Source of the DNA: Deltaproteobacteria bacterium
Lineage (GTDB): Bacteria; Myxococcota; Myxococcia; Myxococcales; 40CM-4-68-19
Direction: 5' to 3'
DNA: 64,000 bases
Assembly: GCA_005879535.1 (NCBI GenBank)
Contig: VBKI01000053.1
Span: 1-64,000 of the forward strand
The notes under the pieces are model-generated. The model did no database searches, was not told where the DNA came from, and saw only the letters and a program-made list of their open reading frames with translations. This document shows, piece by piece, positions 1 to 8,372 of the stretch; position 1 is the stretch's first letter, and the number at the start of each line of letters is the position of its first letter. The position numbers and the translations under genes were made by a program.

Positions 1-1
1 C

Positions 2-1104
2 GAGACGCACCTCGCTGACAACGAGTTGGTCCACCTGCCGCTGCGTTCGGTCACTGCCGCCAGGATCGAATCCTATCTGCAGGGCAAGGCGGCCGACCTC
101 GCTCCCGCCTCACTCAATCAGCTCCGCGGCATGATCCGCACCGCCTGGAATGCCGGTCGCCGAGCTGGCTTCTGCGCGGGGGCAAACCCCGTCGCGGACG
201 TCAAGCTCCGCCGCGTCCCCAAGCGTAAGCCGACGTTCCTCGAGGCGCACGAGGTGGCGCCCGTACTCGAGCAGATCGCCGAGCGCTGGCGGCCCTTCTT
301 CGCGACGGCCATCTACACCGGCCTGCGCAAGGGCGAGCTGATCGGGCTGCGCAAGAGCGATATCGACCTGCACCGTCTGCTGCTCACGGTGCGCAGCAGC
401 TACGACCGGACCACCAAGGGCGCGCACGAGGAAGCGATCCCCATCGCAGCTGAACTCGTGCCTTACCTCGAGCGTGCTCTCGACCAGTCGCGCAGTGAGC
501 TCGTCTTTCCCGGACCCGATGGAAAGATGCTCAGCGAGCACACTCCGGTCGGCGACATGCTTCGTCGCGCGCTCTGGGGCGTGCTGGAATCGTCACGGGA
601 TGGCGCCACGTCTGCCGCTGGTGCAAGCGCGAGGAACACCACGCCGACGATGCGCAGCGCTTCTGCACCACCTGCGTGCGCCAGGAGCGGCCCGGGTTTC
701 CCAAGCGCGGCCGCAAGCTGATGGCCATTCCCATCCCACGCCGCGTGCGCTTCCATGACTTGCGCCACACCACCGCGAGCTTGCTGCTCGCCGCCGGCGC
801 CGACCTGTACGCCGTCGCACGCATCCTGCGGCATACCGATCCGAAGCTGACCTTCGACGTCTACGCGCACCTCGTCCCTGGCTACCTGGCTGGGGCGATC
901 GGCCGCCTGCAGCTCGGTCTTCCGCCGCCCGCGCCGACAAATTTTGGTGCACCCGTGGTGCACAGGTCGCGAAAGGCGGCCGAAGCGGTGATCGACGCAC
1001 CGACAAATCGCCCGGGTTTCCGCGATCGCAGAGTGGCGGGCGCTACTGGATTCGAACCAGTGGCCTTCGGCTTCGGAGACCGACGCTCTATCCAACTGAG
1101 CTAA
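2..1104 (+). pseudogene. Tyrosine recombinase/integrase, frameshifted, 5' end outside the window
   Basis: This is a phage/island-type tyrosine integrase that would catalyse site-specific recombination. The first part (frame starting at base 2) holds the SAM-like DNA-binding region and the first catalytic arginine in YTGLRKGEL. The second part, in another frame, holds the box II motif HDLRHTTAS, RHTD, and the nucleophile tyrosine in DVYAHL. The break is at 572-575, where a CT is doubled; removing two bases restores continuous reading (RRALGRAGIVTGWRHVC). The restored frame contains a CxxC...CxxC pair at about 613-684, between the first arginine and the HxxR box, looking like a zinc ribbon. The frame runs antisense into tRNA-Arg, so the true C-terminus is probably shorter. 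The opening reads from the window edge, so the gene begins upstream. It could also be an intact gene with an assembly error. Confidence 0.85.
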
Positions 1105-1110
1105 GCGCCC
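1034..1110 (-). tRNA. tRNA-Arg (anticodon CCG)
   Basis: Read on the minus strand, this folds as a complete 77-nt cloverleaf: acceptor stem GGGCGCT/AGCGCCC, D arm with AGTTGGATA loop, anticodon stem TCGGT/GCCGA with loop CTCCGAA (anticodon CCG), 5-nt variable region, T arm ACTGG-TTCGAAT-CCAGT, discriminator G and encoded CCA. It decodes CGG arginine codons. Its 3' half faces the integrase remnant, the usual arrangement when a tRNA gene 3' end serves as an integration (att) site. Its 5' end overlaps the stop codon of the glycosyltransferase gene by about 10 nt. Confidence 0.97.
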
Positions 1111-2480
1111 GCAGGCGGCGGTGTGTACCCCGCCGGGACGGCAGTGGCAAGACTGAATGGCGCTGCTGCGGTGCGCCCGGAAGGCGACGCCGCCGCGAGG
1201 GCGAGAAGTGCCGAGCACAGCCACCAATAGTTGCAGAACGACTGCTTGTTCCAGATCAGCACCCCCGCCCATGCGGCGGCGGCGGCAGCGCACGCCAGCG
1301 GCAGCTCGAGACGCCGGCGGGCGCAGAAGGCGAGCACCGCCGCTCCGAGCACGACGCCTGCGAGCGCAATGGCCTGCACCGAAGGACCCGCGAGCCGGAC
1401 GCCCAAGGCCGTCAGCGAGAGCGAGTCCGCCCGGAAACCCTGGACGAAATGGAAGCGCACCAGCCCACGCCAGAAGCCCGCGGGATCGGGAAGGGCAAAC
1501 GGCACGAGCAACGCGAGCAGCACGGCTGCCGCCACCCAGAGACTGCGCCGGCGCGGCATTGCGAACGCGAGCGGGACGACGAGGAAGAGCGAATACTGCT
1601 TGCTCGCCACCAGCAGTCCCAGCGCCGCGCCGACGAGCGCCCAGTGCGCGCCGCGGGCAATCGCGTACACCGTGAGCGCGAAGCAGAACAGCACCAGCGG
1701 CTCCGTCCACGCCTGCTCGAGCACGAACATCGTGCGCGGCTGGAAGAGCACCAGCGCCGCGGCCAGCTCGCCGGTGTTCCCCGGAGCGGCGCGCGCGATG
1801 AGCCACGCCGCCGCCACCGTCAAGGCGAGGAGCGCATAGCGGACGTCGCCGAAGGCGGCGAACGCCGGCACTCCCGCGAGCAGCGTCAAGGGCGGATAGG
1901 GAAAGGCGGCCACGCGCTGTCCCTGCAGCAGCTCCGGAGCGTACGGCGCCAGCGCATTCGGACCATAGATGTCCGGATACGACGCGGAGTACGGATTCGC
2001 GCCGTGCAGCAGCGCGTCCGCCCCGCCCTGCTGGAAGACCCAGACGTCGATCCACGGCCGCGGGCTCGCGCGGAGCACCACGATGCCCAGCAACAAGAAA
2101 CAGAGAAGCAGAAGCAGGAAGCGCGCGCGGACCAGCGACGCGCGCAGATGGATGCACAAGTACGCCGAGAGGACCACCAACGAGATCAGCGCGAACCAGC
2201 GAAAGCCGCCCTGGAACGCTCGCGGATCCGCGTAGTAGGTCGGCGTCGTGAAGAGATGGCAGGCAAGCCCCGCCGCACACCCCGCGCCGAGCACCGCTTG
2301 CGCCGCGACCGGGTTCTCCAAAGCCGCGCTGCGCTTGCGCCAGACCACGCCGATGAGCGCCGCGATCGTCGCCAGCGTCACCAGCGCCAGCGCGCGCTCG
2401 TCGTACGTTCCGCTGGAGATCTGTAACGCCAGTGCGACGGCGAGCGCCGCCAGCGCAAACAGCGCCGCGGGACCCGTCAC
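1101..2480 (-). CDS. Polytopic membrane glycosyltransferase, GT87/DUF2029-like
   Basis: A 459-residue protein with about ten hydrophobic membrane segments, starting with an N-terminal anchor. A conserved-looking extracytoplasmic segment follows the fourth helix (PRPWIDVWVFQQGGADALL, then NPYS), resembling the acidic first loop of GT-C-fold mannosyl/arabinosyltransferases such as GT87/DUF2029, which use polyprenyl-phosphate sugars at the membrane. The family is inferred from topology and this loop; donor and acceptor are unknown. It starts with GTG in a GTGA overlap with the stop of the EVE-domain gene upstream, so it is probably translationally coupled to it. Its TAG stop lies inside the 5' end of tRNA-Arg. 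Confidence 0.75.
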   Translation of the reverse strand: MTGPAALFALAALAVALALQISSGTYDERALALVTLATIAALIGVVWRKRSAALENPVAAQAVLGAGCAAGLACHLFTTPTYYADPRAFQGGFRWFALISLVVLSAYLCIHLRASLVRARFLLLLLCFLLLGIVVLRASPRPWIDVWVFQQGGADALLHGANPYSASYPDIYGPNALAPYAPELLQGQRVAAFPYPPLTLLAGVPAFAAFGDVRYALLALTVAAAWLIARAAPGNTGELAAALVLFQPRTMFVLEQAWTEPLVLFCFALTVYAIARGAHWALVGAALGLLVASKQYSLFLVVPLAFAMPRRRSLWVAAAVLLALLVPFALPDPAGFWRGLVRFHFVQGFRADSLSLTALGVRLAGPSVQAIALAGVVLGAAVLAFCARRRLELPLACAAAAAAWAGVLIWNKQSFCNYWWLCSALLALAAASPSGRTAAAPFSLATAVPAGYTPPPAGA

Positions 2481-2941
2481 TTCTCTCCCATCCGGACGAT
2501 GAGCGCGAACTCCTTCTCGCCGACCGGCTGGACCGAGAGACGCTGCCCTCGCTGCACCAACGGCATGTTCGAGAGCGCCTTCGTCTCGCGGATCTCCTGC
2601 AGAGTGATCGGGTGCGCCAGCTTGTGCACCGCCTTCACGTCGACCTGGAACCAGCGCGGCGCTCCCGGCACGCTCTCCGGGTCGTAGTGATCGTTCTGGG
2701 GATCGAACTGCGTCGGGTCCGGATATCCCTCGCGCGCGACTTCCGCGACGCCCACCACGGCCGGCGGGTCAGCGCTGGAATGATAGATGAGGACCCCGTC
2801 GCCCTTCTTCATCCCGTCGCGAAGAAAATTGCGCGCCTGGTAATTGCGGACGCCGTCCCAGCCGCTGGTGCGGTTCGGGGCGCGCATCAGGTCGTCGAAC
2901 GAGAAGACGTCGGGCTCCGTCTTCAGCAGCCAGTGCGCCAT
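2477..2941 (-). CDS. EVE-domain (PUA-like) nucleic-acid-binding protein
   Basis: A 154-residue protein almost entirely made of one EVE domain: N-terminal AHWLLKTEPDVFSFDDL, then WDGVRNYQARNFLRDGMKKGD, and VGVAEVAREGYPDPTQFD. EVE domains have a PUA-like fold that binds modified bases in DNA or RNA; the closest known shape is the thymocyte nuclear protein 1 / YdcG type. The chosen ATG overlaps the DsbA-like gene stop (TGATG), and the product then begins directly at the conserved motif, whereas an upstream start would add 15 unrelated residues. The stand-alone form is common in bacteria; its ligand here is unknown. Confidence 0.88.
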   Translation of the reverse strand: MAHWLLKTEPDVFSFDDLMRAPNRTSGWDGVRNYQARNFLRDGMKKGDGVLIYHSSADPPAVVGVAEVAREGYPDPTQFDPQNDHYDPESVPGAPRWFQVDVKAVHKLAHPITLQEIRETKALSNMPLVQRGQRLSVQPVGEKEFALIVRMGEK

Positions 2942-3843
2942 CACCTGGCCCTGGCTCGCCCCTGCGGCGCCGGCCCGAACTTCCATCCCTCCTCATGCTG
3001 CCACTGCAGCTCGTCGTCGACGGAGAAGGCTAGGTACCAGGGCTTGATCGGCAGCACGTTGTAGCGCCCGTCGATGAACAGCGAAGGCGTGCTCTCGACG
3101 CCCGCGGCGAGCCCCTCGCGGCGATTCTTCTCGACCTGATCGTCGAATTTCCCGGCGTACACCTGCTTCAACATCTCGTCCCCGTCGAGGCCGACCTCCT
3201 TCGCGTACGCCTTCAGATTTTCGTCCTCGAGCTGCTCCTGATGCGCGAACAGCGTCGCGTTCAGCGGCCAGAACTTCCCCTTGGAACGCGCATACTCGGC
3301 GCACGCCGCGGCGATGCGCGCCCGCGGGTGGGAAGTGAATGGGAAATACTTCGCGCAGAGCCGGGCCTTCCCCTTGCGCGCCTTCTCGACCAGCTCCTCG
3401 AGCGGGGTTACCGCCAGGGCGCAGTGCGGGCACTGGTAGTCGCTGAACTCCACGAGCGTGACGGGCCCTTTGCCGTCGACGGGACAGGCGGCGGCGTTCA
3501 GACGAACGCGCCGGCCGGGATCGAACGAGGCGTAATACTGCTCGACCAACTGCACGATCGGCGTCGCCGGATGGCCTTCGCTCGCGAGCTGCTTGACCAG
3601 CGCCGCCATCCGCACGGCGTGCGGATCCGTCTGACCAGCCGCGAGGCACTTGGCGAGCGTGTCCTGACAGCCTGCGTAGTTGAACACCTCAGTGGCGACG
3701 TCGAGGAAAACGCCGCGCTGCGCGTGTGTGAGATCGGCGAGATCGGCGCGCGGAACGATGTTGCGGGCCTGCTCCGCGGTCACCGGATTCGACTGCGCCA
3801 TCGCCGCGGACGCCGCAAGCGACAGCAAGACGAAGAAGCGCAT
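2941..3843 (-). CDS. DsbA-family thioredoxin-fold exported protein
   Basis: A 300-residue exported protein. Residues 1-17 (RFFVLLSLAASAAMA) form a signal peptide. A helical N-terminal region with a Cys pair (NYAGCQDTLAKCLA) precedes a thioredoxin-like domain with active site CPHC at about residues 138-141 and a later cis-proline-type ESTPSLFIDG. It is likely a periplasmic thiol-disulfide oxidoreductase or disulfide isomerase like the DsbA/DsbG or BdbD group. The CPHC dipeptide matches E. coli DsbA. The start was placed at the Met just before the signal peptide rather than 12 codons upstream. It lies 10 bp after the DUF1501 gene and overlaps the EVE gene by one base. Confidence 0.88.
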   Translation of the reverse strand: MRFFVLLSLAASAAMAQSNPVTAEQARNIVPRADLADLTHAQRGVFLDVATEVFNYAGCQDTLAKCLAAGQTDPHAVRMAALVKQLASEGHPATPIVQLVEQYYASFDPGRRVRLNAAACPVDGKGPVTLVEFSDYQCPHCALAVTPLEELVEKARKGKARLCAKYFPFTSHPRARIAAACAEYARSKGKFWPLNATLFAHQEQLEDENLKAYAKEVGLDGDEMLKQVYAGKFDDQVEKNRREGLAAGVESTPSLFIDGRYNVLPIKPWYLAFSVDDELQWQHEEGWKFGPAPQGRARAR

Positions 3844-3853
3844 GGGCACGCGT

Positions 3854-5068
3854 TTATACCAGACCGGGGAGTGGCGCACCGTCGAATCCGGGGAACACGC
3901 GCCGCACGTCGCGAACGCCGAGCTGGGCCTTTGCCGCCGCGGCGAGCAAGCTGCGCAAGTCCGTGGTCACCGCCAGGTCGCGGCCCTCGTATAGCCGGTT
4001 CTCTTGAAGGCCGGGCCAGATGCCGTGAATTCTCCCTCCGCGGACGCCGCCGCCGAGCACGAACGCGATGCTGGCGTGCCCGTGATCCGTGCCGTTGGCG
4101 CCGTTCTGCCGCACGGTGCGGCCGAATTCCGTCGCGGCGATCAGCATCACGTCCGAGGCGCGGCGGCCCAGATCGCGCTGGAAGGCAGCCAGCGATTCCG
4201 CGAGCCGGCGCAAGCCGCTCTCCAGGCGGGCCGGCTGCGCGGCATGCGTGTCCCAGCCGCCCGCGTCGAGGCAGCCGATCCGCAGCCCGACGTCCGCCTT
4301 GATCAGTCGGGCGAGCTGCCGGAGCGGCTGCGAGAGAGGGGCTTTCGGGTAGTCGGGCGCCGGACCCTCGAGTCCGCCTTCCAACTTCCCCTCGAGGAGC
4401 TGCAGCGCGGCGAACGCCTCCTTTCCGGAAGCAGCCACCGGCTCGTCGGAGTGCAAGCCGTACATCGCGTCGAATGCGGCCTGCGCCTCGATGCGACCCT
4501 TCTTTCCCGCCGGCGCTCCCGCCAGCGCGTGCAGACGGAGCTGGTCGAGCGAGGAGAACGCGAGAGCGCCGCGCGCACCCTGCAGGGACCGCGGCAGGCG
4601 CTGAGAGACCGCGACGGCCTCCACCAGCGACGGATTCCGGATCTCTGCGAGCGAACGCGCGAGCCAGCCGTCCGGCGTCCCTTTCACACCCGGGGTGCCC
4701 AGCTCGAGGAAGTCCTGCGCGTCGAAGTGCGATCGCGTCGGATCCGGCGAGCCGATCGCGTGGACGATGGCGAGGGAACCGTCGCGCCAGAAGGGCAGCA
4801 GCGACTCCATCGAACGATGAAGCGCGAATCCCGGAACCCCGAGATCCGCCATGTCCTCACGGCGCGCGAGCTGCGGGCGCAGCGCGTACAGCCTCGGCTC
4901 GTCCACCGGAGGCACTGCGTGCAGCCCGTCGAGGGCGCCGCGGAGAAAGAGGAACACGAGGACCTTGCTGCCGCCGGTCTCCTGCGCGAGGGCGCGACGA
5001 GTCCAGACCGGCAGAAACGAGCCTGCCGCGACCAGGGCGCCGTGCTTGAGGAGGAATCGCCGGTTCAC
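3854..5068 (-). CDS. DUF1501 exported protein (Tat-type signal)
   Basis: A 404-residue protein of the DUF1501 family, an alkaline-phosphatase/sulfatase-fold relative of unknown function usually encoded next to DUF1800 proteins, as here. The N-terminus NRRFLLKHGALVAAGSFLP carries twin arginines and a hydrophobic stretch ending in ALA-Q, a Tat-type signal. Family motifs are visible: VFLFLRGALDGLHAVPP, RSHFDAQDFLELG, GGWDTH, and TEFGRTVRQNG followed by TDHGHA. GTG is chosen as start because AGGAGATGAG lies just upstream and the DUF1800 stop is one base before it. The molecular role is unknown; pairing with DUF1800 suggests a joint periplasmic or surface function. Confidence 0.9.
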   Translation of the reverse strand: MNRRFLLKHGALVAAGSFLPVWTRRALAQETGGSKVLVFLFLRGALDGLHAVPPVDEPRLYALRPQLARREDMADLGVPGFALHRSMESLLPFWRDGSLAIVHAIGSPDPTRSHFDAQDFLELGTPGVKGTPDGWLARSLAEIRNPSLVEAVAVSQRLPRSLQGARGALAFSSLDQLRLHALAGAPAGKKGRIEAQAAFDAMYGLHSDEPVAASGKEAFAALQLLEGKLEGGLEGPAPDYPKAPLSQPLRQLARLIKADVGLRIGCLDAGGWDTHAAQPARLESGLRRLAESLAAFQRDLGRRASDVMLIAATEFGRTVRQNGANGTDHGHASIAFVLGGGVRGGRIHGIWPGLQENRLYEGRDLAVTTDLRSLLAAAAKAQLGVRDVRRVFPGFDGAPLPGLV

Positions 5069-5069
5069 C

Positions 5070-6686
5070 TCATCTCCTCTGCAGCTCGGGAGCGCCGAGC
5101 AGCAGTCCCACGGCGCGCGCGGGCACCAGATCGGGCGGAGCGGGAGATCGGCGCAGCTCCTCGAGGATGTAGGCGCGCGTCTTCTCCGAAAGCTCCGTTG
5201 CGCCGAGCCGCGCTGCGACCTTCTGCACCGTCTCTTCCGCGGTGGCGGCCTGCAGTGGCGCCAGATCGAGACGCGTGCCAGGCACCTTTCCGTTCGCGAG
5301 TTGAAGACCAAAGTCGATGCGGGCGAGGAGCGCTCCGGAGGTGAGCCAGGTCTGGGCCCGGTCGGGATAGCCGGTCGGGGCCTGCGCCGCATAGAGCGGC
5401 TCGCCGATGCGCGCCACCACCTTCGCGAGGGCCTGCGGATCGTCCACTGCCGCATCGAGAGCGCGCAGTGACGCGGCCACCAATTCCAGCGGCGAGCGAA
5501 CCTTCGCGCGAAGCGCCGTGCGGCTCCAGAACTCGGGCGATTCGAACAGGGTGCGCAACATCGAGCGGATGTCGCCGGCGGTGCGCAGATACGTGACCGC
5601 GACGCGATCGACGAGCGCGTCCGGCGGTTCGTCGCTCACGAACCTGCGGGCCAGCTTCTGGGCGATGAATCGCGCCGTCGCGGGATGGGCGGCGAGGACG
5701 TGCAGCACCTGCTTCGCATCCTCTTCGCCCCGACCCGGTGGAATGAGTAGCCCGAGCACCACCTTGCTGCCGAAATCGTGCACCGCGGGCCGGAAGACGA
5801 AATGCGGATTCGTCCTCGGCTCCGCGACGGTCCACCCGGTAAAGCAGCGGGCGACCTCGACCACGTCCTCTTGCGTGTACCCGCCGTCGACGCCGAGCGT
5901 GTGCAGCTCGAGGAGCTCGCGGGCATAGTTCTCGTTGATTCCGCGGTTCTGCTTCGCGCCCGGACGGGGGACCGCCGAGCGCCAGTTGTCGAGGTAGATC
6001 AGCATGGCCGGGCTATGCGCCGTGGCCTCGAGCAGCTCGGGGAAGCTTCCCAGCGCGTGCGCGCGGATGACGTTCTGCTCGTAGTCGGGAAGGAGCGCCG
6101 CCTCCTCGTGCTTCCCGGCGAAGACGTTGAAGTGATTGAACCAGAAGTCGGTCATCACCTCCTTGAGCTGCCGCCGCGAGAACACCGCGCGCATCAGCTT
6201 GGCCTGCGCGAGCTGGGAGATCGCGTCCCTCTTCAGCGATCCATTGCGCATCGGTTCCTGCGGCTCGCCACCGTCGGGAGGAGGAGGCGCGTCTTCGACC
6301 ATCGCGGCTCGCTTGCGCATCTGGCGCTGCTCCACGAGCTTCTGCACCAGTGCGTCGGGACCTTCCCGGAGCAGGTCGAATCGCTGAAGCTTCTGCTCGA
6401 GCAGAGCGTCGTCGAGGCGCTCCGGGTGCAGCTGCTCCTCGACGAAGGCGGCAATCCCCACGCTCTGCGCACGCAGCCGATCTTCCGGCCGCGCACCGAA
6501 CGTAGTGCGCGAGAGGATGTGCTCGATCATCTCCGGGGCAGTCAGCGGCGGCGCACCCGGGGCGGCTGCCTCTTGCGCCGCCGCTTCCGGCGCCTCCGCG
6601 GCGAGCGCAGGTGTGAGGTCCTTGCGCGCCGCATGCGAGCAAGCCAGCACCAAGGCGCAGAGCAAGGCGGGACGCGCCATCGACAT
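5070..6686 (-). CDS. DUF1800 exported protein, probable lipoprotein
   Basis: A 538-residue DUF1800 protein. The N-terminus ARPALLCALVLACSHA has a hydrophobic run ending at a lipobox-like VLAC, so it may be a lipoprotein. Family hallmarks are the HILSRTTFGARPED opening, DFWFNHFNVF, NENYARELLELHTLGV and DVVEVARCFTGW. The function of the family is unknown; in many bacteria it is coupled to DUF1501, and here the two are separated by one base. The start ATG has a second ATG two codons on, so it is uncertain by two residues. It lies 32 bp downstream of murJ on the same strand and is likely cotranscribed with it. Confidence 0.9.
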   Translation of the reverse strand: MSMARPALLCALVLACSHAARKDLTPALAAEAPEAAAQEAAAPGAPPLTAPEMIEHILSRTTFGARPEDRLRAQSVGIAAFVEEQLHPERLDDALLEQKLQRFDLLREGPDALVQKLVEQRQMRKRAAMVEDAPPPPDGGEPQEPMRNGSLKRDAISQLAQAKLMRAVFSRRQLKEVMTDFWFNHFNVFAGKHEEAALLPDYEQNVIRAHALGSFPELLEATAHSPAMLIYLDNWRSAVPRPGAKQNRGINENYARELLELHTLGVDGGYTQEDVVEVARCFTGWTVAEPRTNPHFVFRPAVHDFGSKVVLGLLIPPGRGEEDAKQVLHVLAAHPATARFIAQKLARRFVSDEPPDALVDRVAVTYLRTAGDIRSMLRTLFESPEFWSRTALRAKVRSPLELVAASLRALDAAVDDPQALAKVVARIGEPLYAAQAPTGYPDRAQTWLTSGALLARIDFGLQLANGKVPGTRLDLAPLQAATAEETVQKVAARLGATELSEKTRAYILEELRRSPAPPDLVPARAVGLLLGAPELQRR

Positions 6687-6718
6687 CCCAGACACGACGG
6701 ACGTCTGGGTGGTGAAAT

Positions 6719-8329
6719 TCAAAGCCGCAGCATCCGGCGCGCACGCTCCAGCGCGCGGGAAGCCTCGTCGACCTTGAGGGCGAGCGCGACGCCCAGGTAC
6801 GTCGCGCCGAAGATCGCGAGCACCACGACAGCCCGAATCACCGGATGCACGGGAGGGAGGGCAATCTTCACCAACAGGCCGGCCGCGGTCGCTGCGGCAG
6901 CCGAAGCCCAGAGGCGGGGGAGCAGGCCCTTCGGCAGATGGCAGGGCCCGATGCGTGCGCCAATCCCGCGGCGGAGGAGCGCAAACTCGATCCAACCGGC
7001 AACGCCTGCGCTGCCCGTCAGGCCAAGCGCGCCATAGCGCAGGTCGATGTGCAGGAGCCGCGGCACCCAGAGGCCGAAGAAGACGCCCAGCGCCGCGGTG
7101 AGCACCACTCGCAGCGTCGCGTAGCGCAGAGGCGTTCGGGTATCCCGCAGCGCGTAGAAGGCGCTCGAATAGAGCCGCGCCATCGTGGCCGCGAGCAACC
7201 CGACGGTGCTGCCGATGAGGAACAACCAGACGTACTGCGTGTCGCGGGCGCGAAAGTTGCCCGTCTCGAAGAGGGCAGCGCAGATGACGTCGCCGAGGGC
7301 AAGGAACGCGGCCACCGTCGGCACCACCGGAAACGCGATGGTCCGCAGCCCTGCCTCCGTCTGCGCATGCAACTTCTCGCGCACGTCCGCATCCGCCGAC
7401 ATCGACGGCAGCGCGGCGGCGCTCACCGCCATGCCGAACAGCGAGACCGGCAGCAGGTAGACCGTCTGCGCGTAGCCGAAGGCCGCCACGGTCCCGGTCT
7501 GCATGAAGCTGGCGATCAGCATGTCGACGTACGCGGAGAGCTGGACGACTCCGCGTCCGGCGACGACGGGAAAGAAGTTGCGCGTCACCTCCGCCACGTC
7601 GGCATCGCCACGACCCAGCGAGAGACGCGCGCTCTTCCCCAGCAGCCGGACGACGGAGGGCAACTGCACGAGAAGCTGTAACGCCCCTCCCGCGACCGCG
7701 CCCCACGCGGCCCAGACCGCGATGCGCGACTGATCGCCCGGCGGCCCTGCGTGGGCGCCGAGGATCAGCGCCGCGACGATGGCCGCGCTCCAGACTACGG
7801 GCGCCGCGTAGCTGAGGAAGAACCGCCCGTGGCTGTTCAGGACGCCGATGCAGAAGGCGGAGAGGACCAGCAGCGAGATCCCGGGAAAGAAGATCCGGAC
7901 CAGGACGATGGCGAGGCCGCGCGTGTCTCCGCTGAAGCCAGGAGCGATCACGTCGAGCAGCCAGGGAGTGGCCGCGATACCGATCAGTGCCAAGGCGCCG
8001 GTCAGAAGCGACAGCAATCCGGCGACGGCGCCAGCCACCCGACGCGCTTTCCCCTCTTCGCCACGCGCGCGGAGCGCGGCGTACACGGGAATGAAGCTGG
8101 CGGAGAGCACGCCTTCGCCGAGCAGGTTCTGCAGGAAGTTCGGGATCCGCAGCGCAGCGGTGTAGGCGTCGGCGGCGGGCGACGTCGCGAGGTAGTACCC
8201 GAGCACGCGCTGCCGGATCAGCCCTGCGATCCTGCTGAGCAGGATTCCGGCGGCGACCAGCAGCGCCGCGCCGCCGCTCCGCGGCTTCTGAGGAGCCGGA
8301 GCTGCGGGCGTCGCGGCGACTTCGCTCAC
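6719..8329 (-). CDS. murJ: Lipid II flippase MurJ (MviN family)
   Basis: A 536-residue integral membrane protein of the MOP/MviN family with about 14 membrane segments. It would move lipid-linked peptidoglycan precursor (lipid II) across the inner membrane. Typical MurJ stretches are visible: LLSRIAGLIRQRVLGYYL in the first helix, ADAYTAALRIPNFLQNLLGEG, LSASFIPVY, and FYALRDTRTP late in the protein. The start is GTG, followed by an Ala/Pro-rich cytosolic tail of about 20 residues. It follows the lipoprotein gene by 43 bp and precedes DUF1800. Other MviN-family flippases for O-antigen or exopolysaccharide exist, but the sequence fits MurJ well. Confidence 0.93.
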   Translation of the reverse strand: MSEVAATPAAPAPQKPRSGGAALLVAAGILLSRIAGLIRQRVLGYYLATSPAADAYTAALRIPNFLQNLLGEGVLSASFIPVYAALRARGEEGKARRVAGAVAGLLSLLTGALALIGIAATPWLLDVIAPGFSGDTRGLAIVLVRIFFPGISLLVLSAFCIGVLNSHGRFFLSYAAPVVWSAAIVAALILGAHAGPPGDQSRIAVWAAWGAVAGGALQLLVQLPSVVRLLGKSARLSLGRGDADVAEVTRNFFPVVAGRGVVQLSAYVDMLIASFMQTGTVAAFGYAQTVYLLPVSLFGMAVSAAALPSMSADADVREKLHAQTEAGLRTIAFPVVPTVAAFLALGDVICAALFETGNFRARDTQYVWLFLIGSTVGLLAATMARLYSSAFYALRDTRTPLRYATLRVVLTAALGVFFGLWVPRLLHIDLRYGALGLTGSAGVAGWIEFALLRRGIGARIGPCHLPKGLLPRLWASAAAATAAGLLVKIALPPVHPVIRAVVVLAIFGATYLGVALALKVDEASRALERARRMLRL

Positions 8330-8372
8330 GCCGCGCAGGATACCGGTCAGCTCCCGCGCAGCGCGAGAAAAT

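Noticed and set aside
540-700. Programmed frameshift in the integrase
   Set aside because: No slippery heptamer or downstream structure is seen; a doubled CT explains the shift more simply as mutation or error.
463-2280. 605-codon minus-strand open frame spanning tRNA-Arg and the integrase
   Set aside because: It reads through the tRNA (LAQLDRASVSEAEGHWFESS is a tRNA read-through artefact) and overlaps better-supported features.
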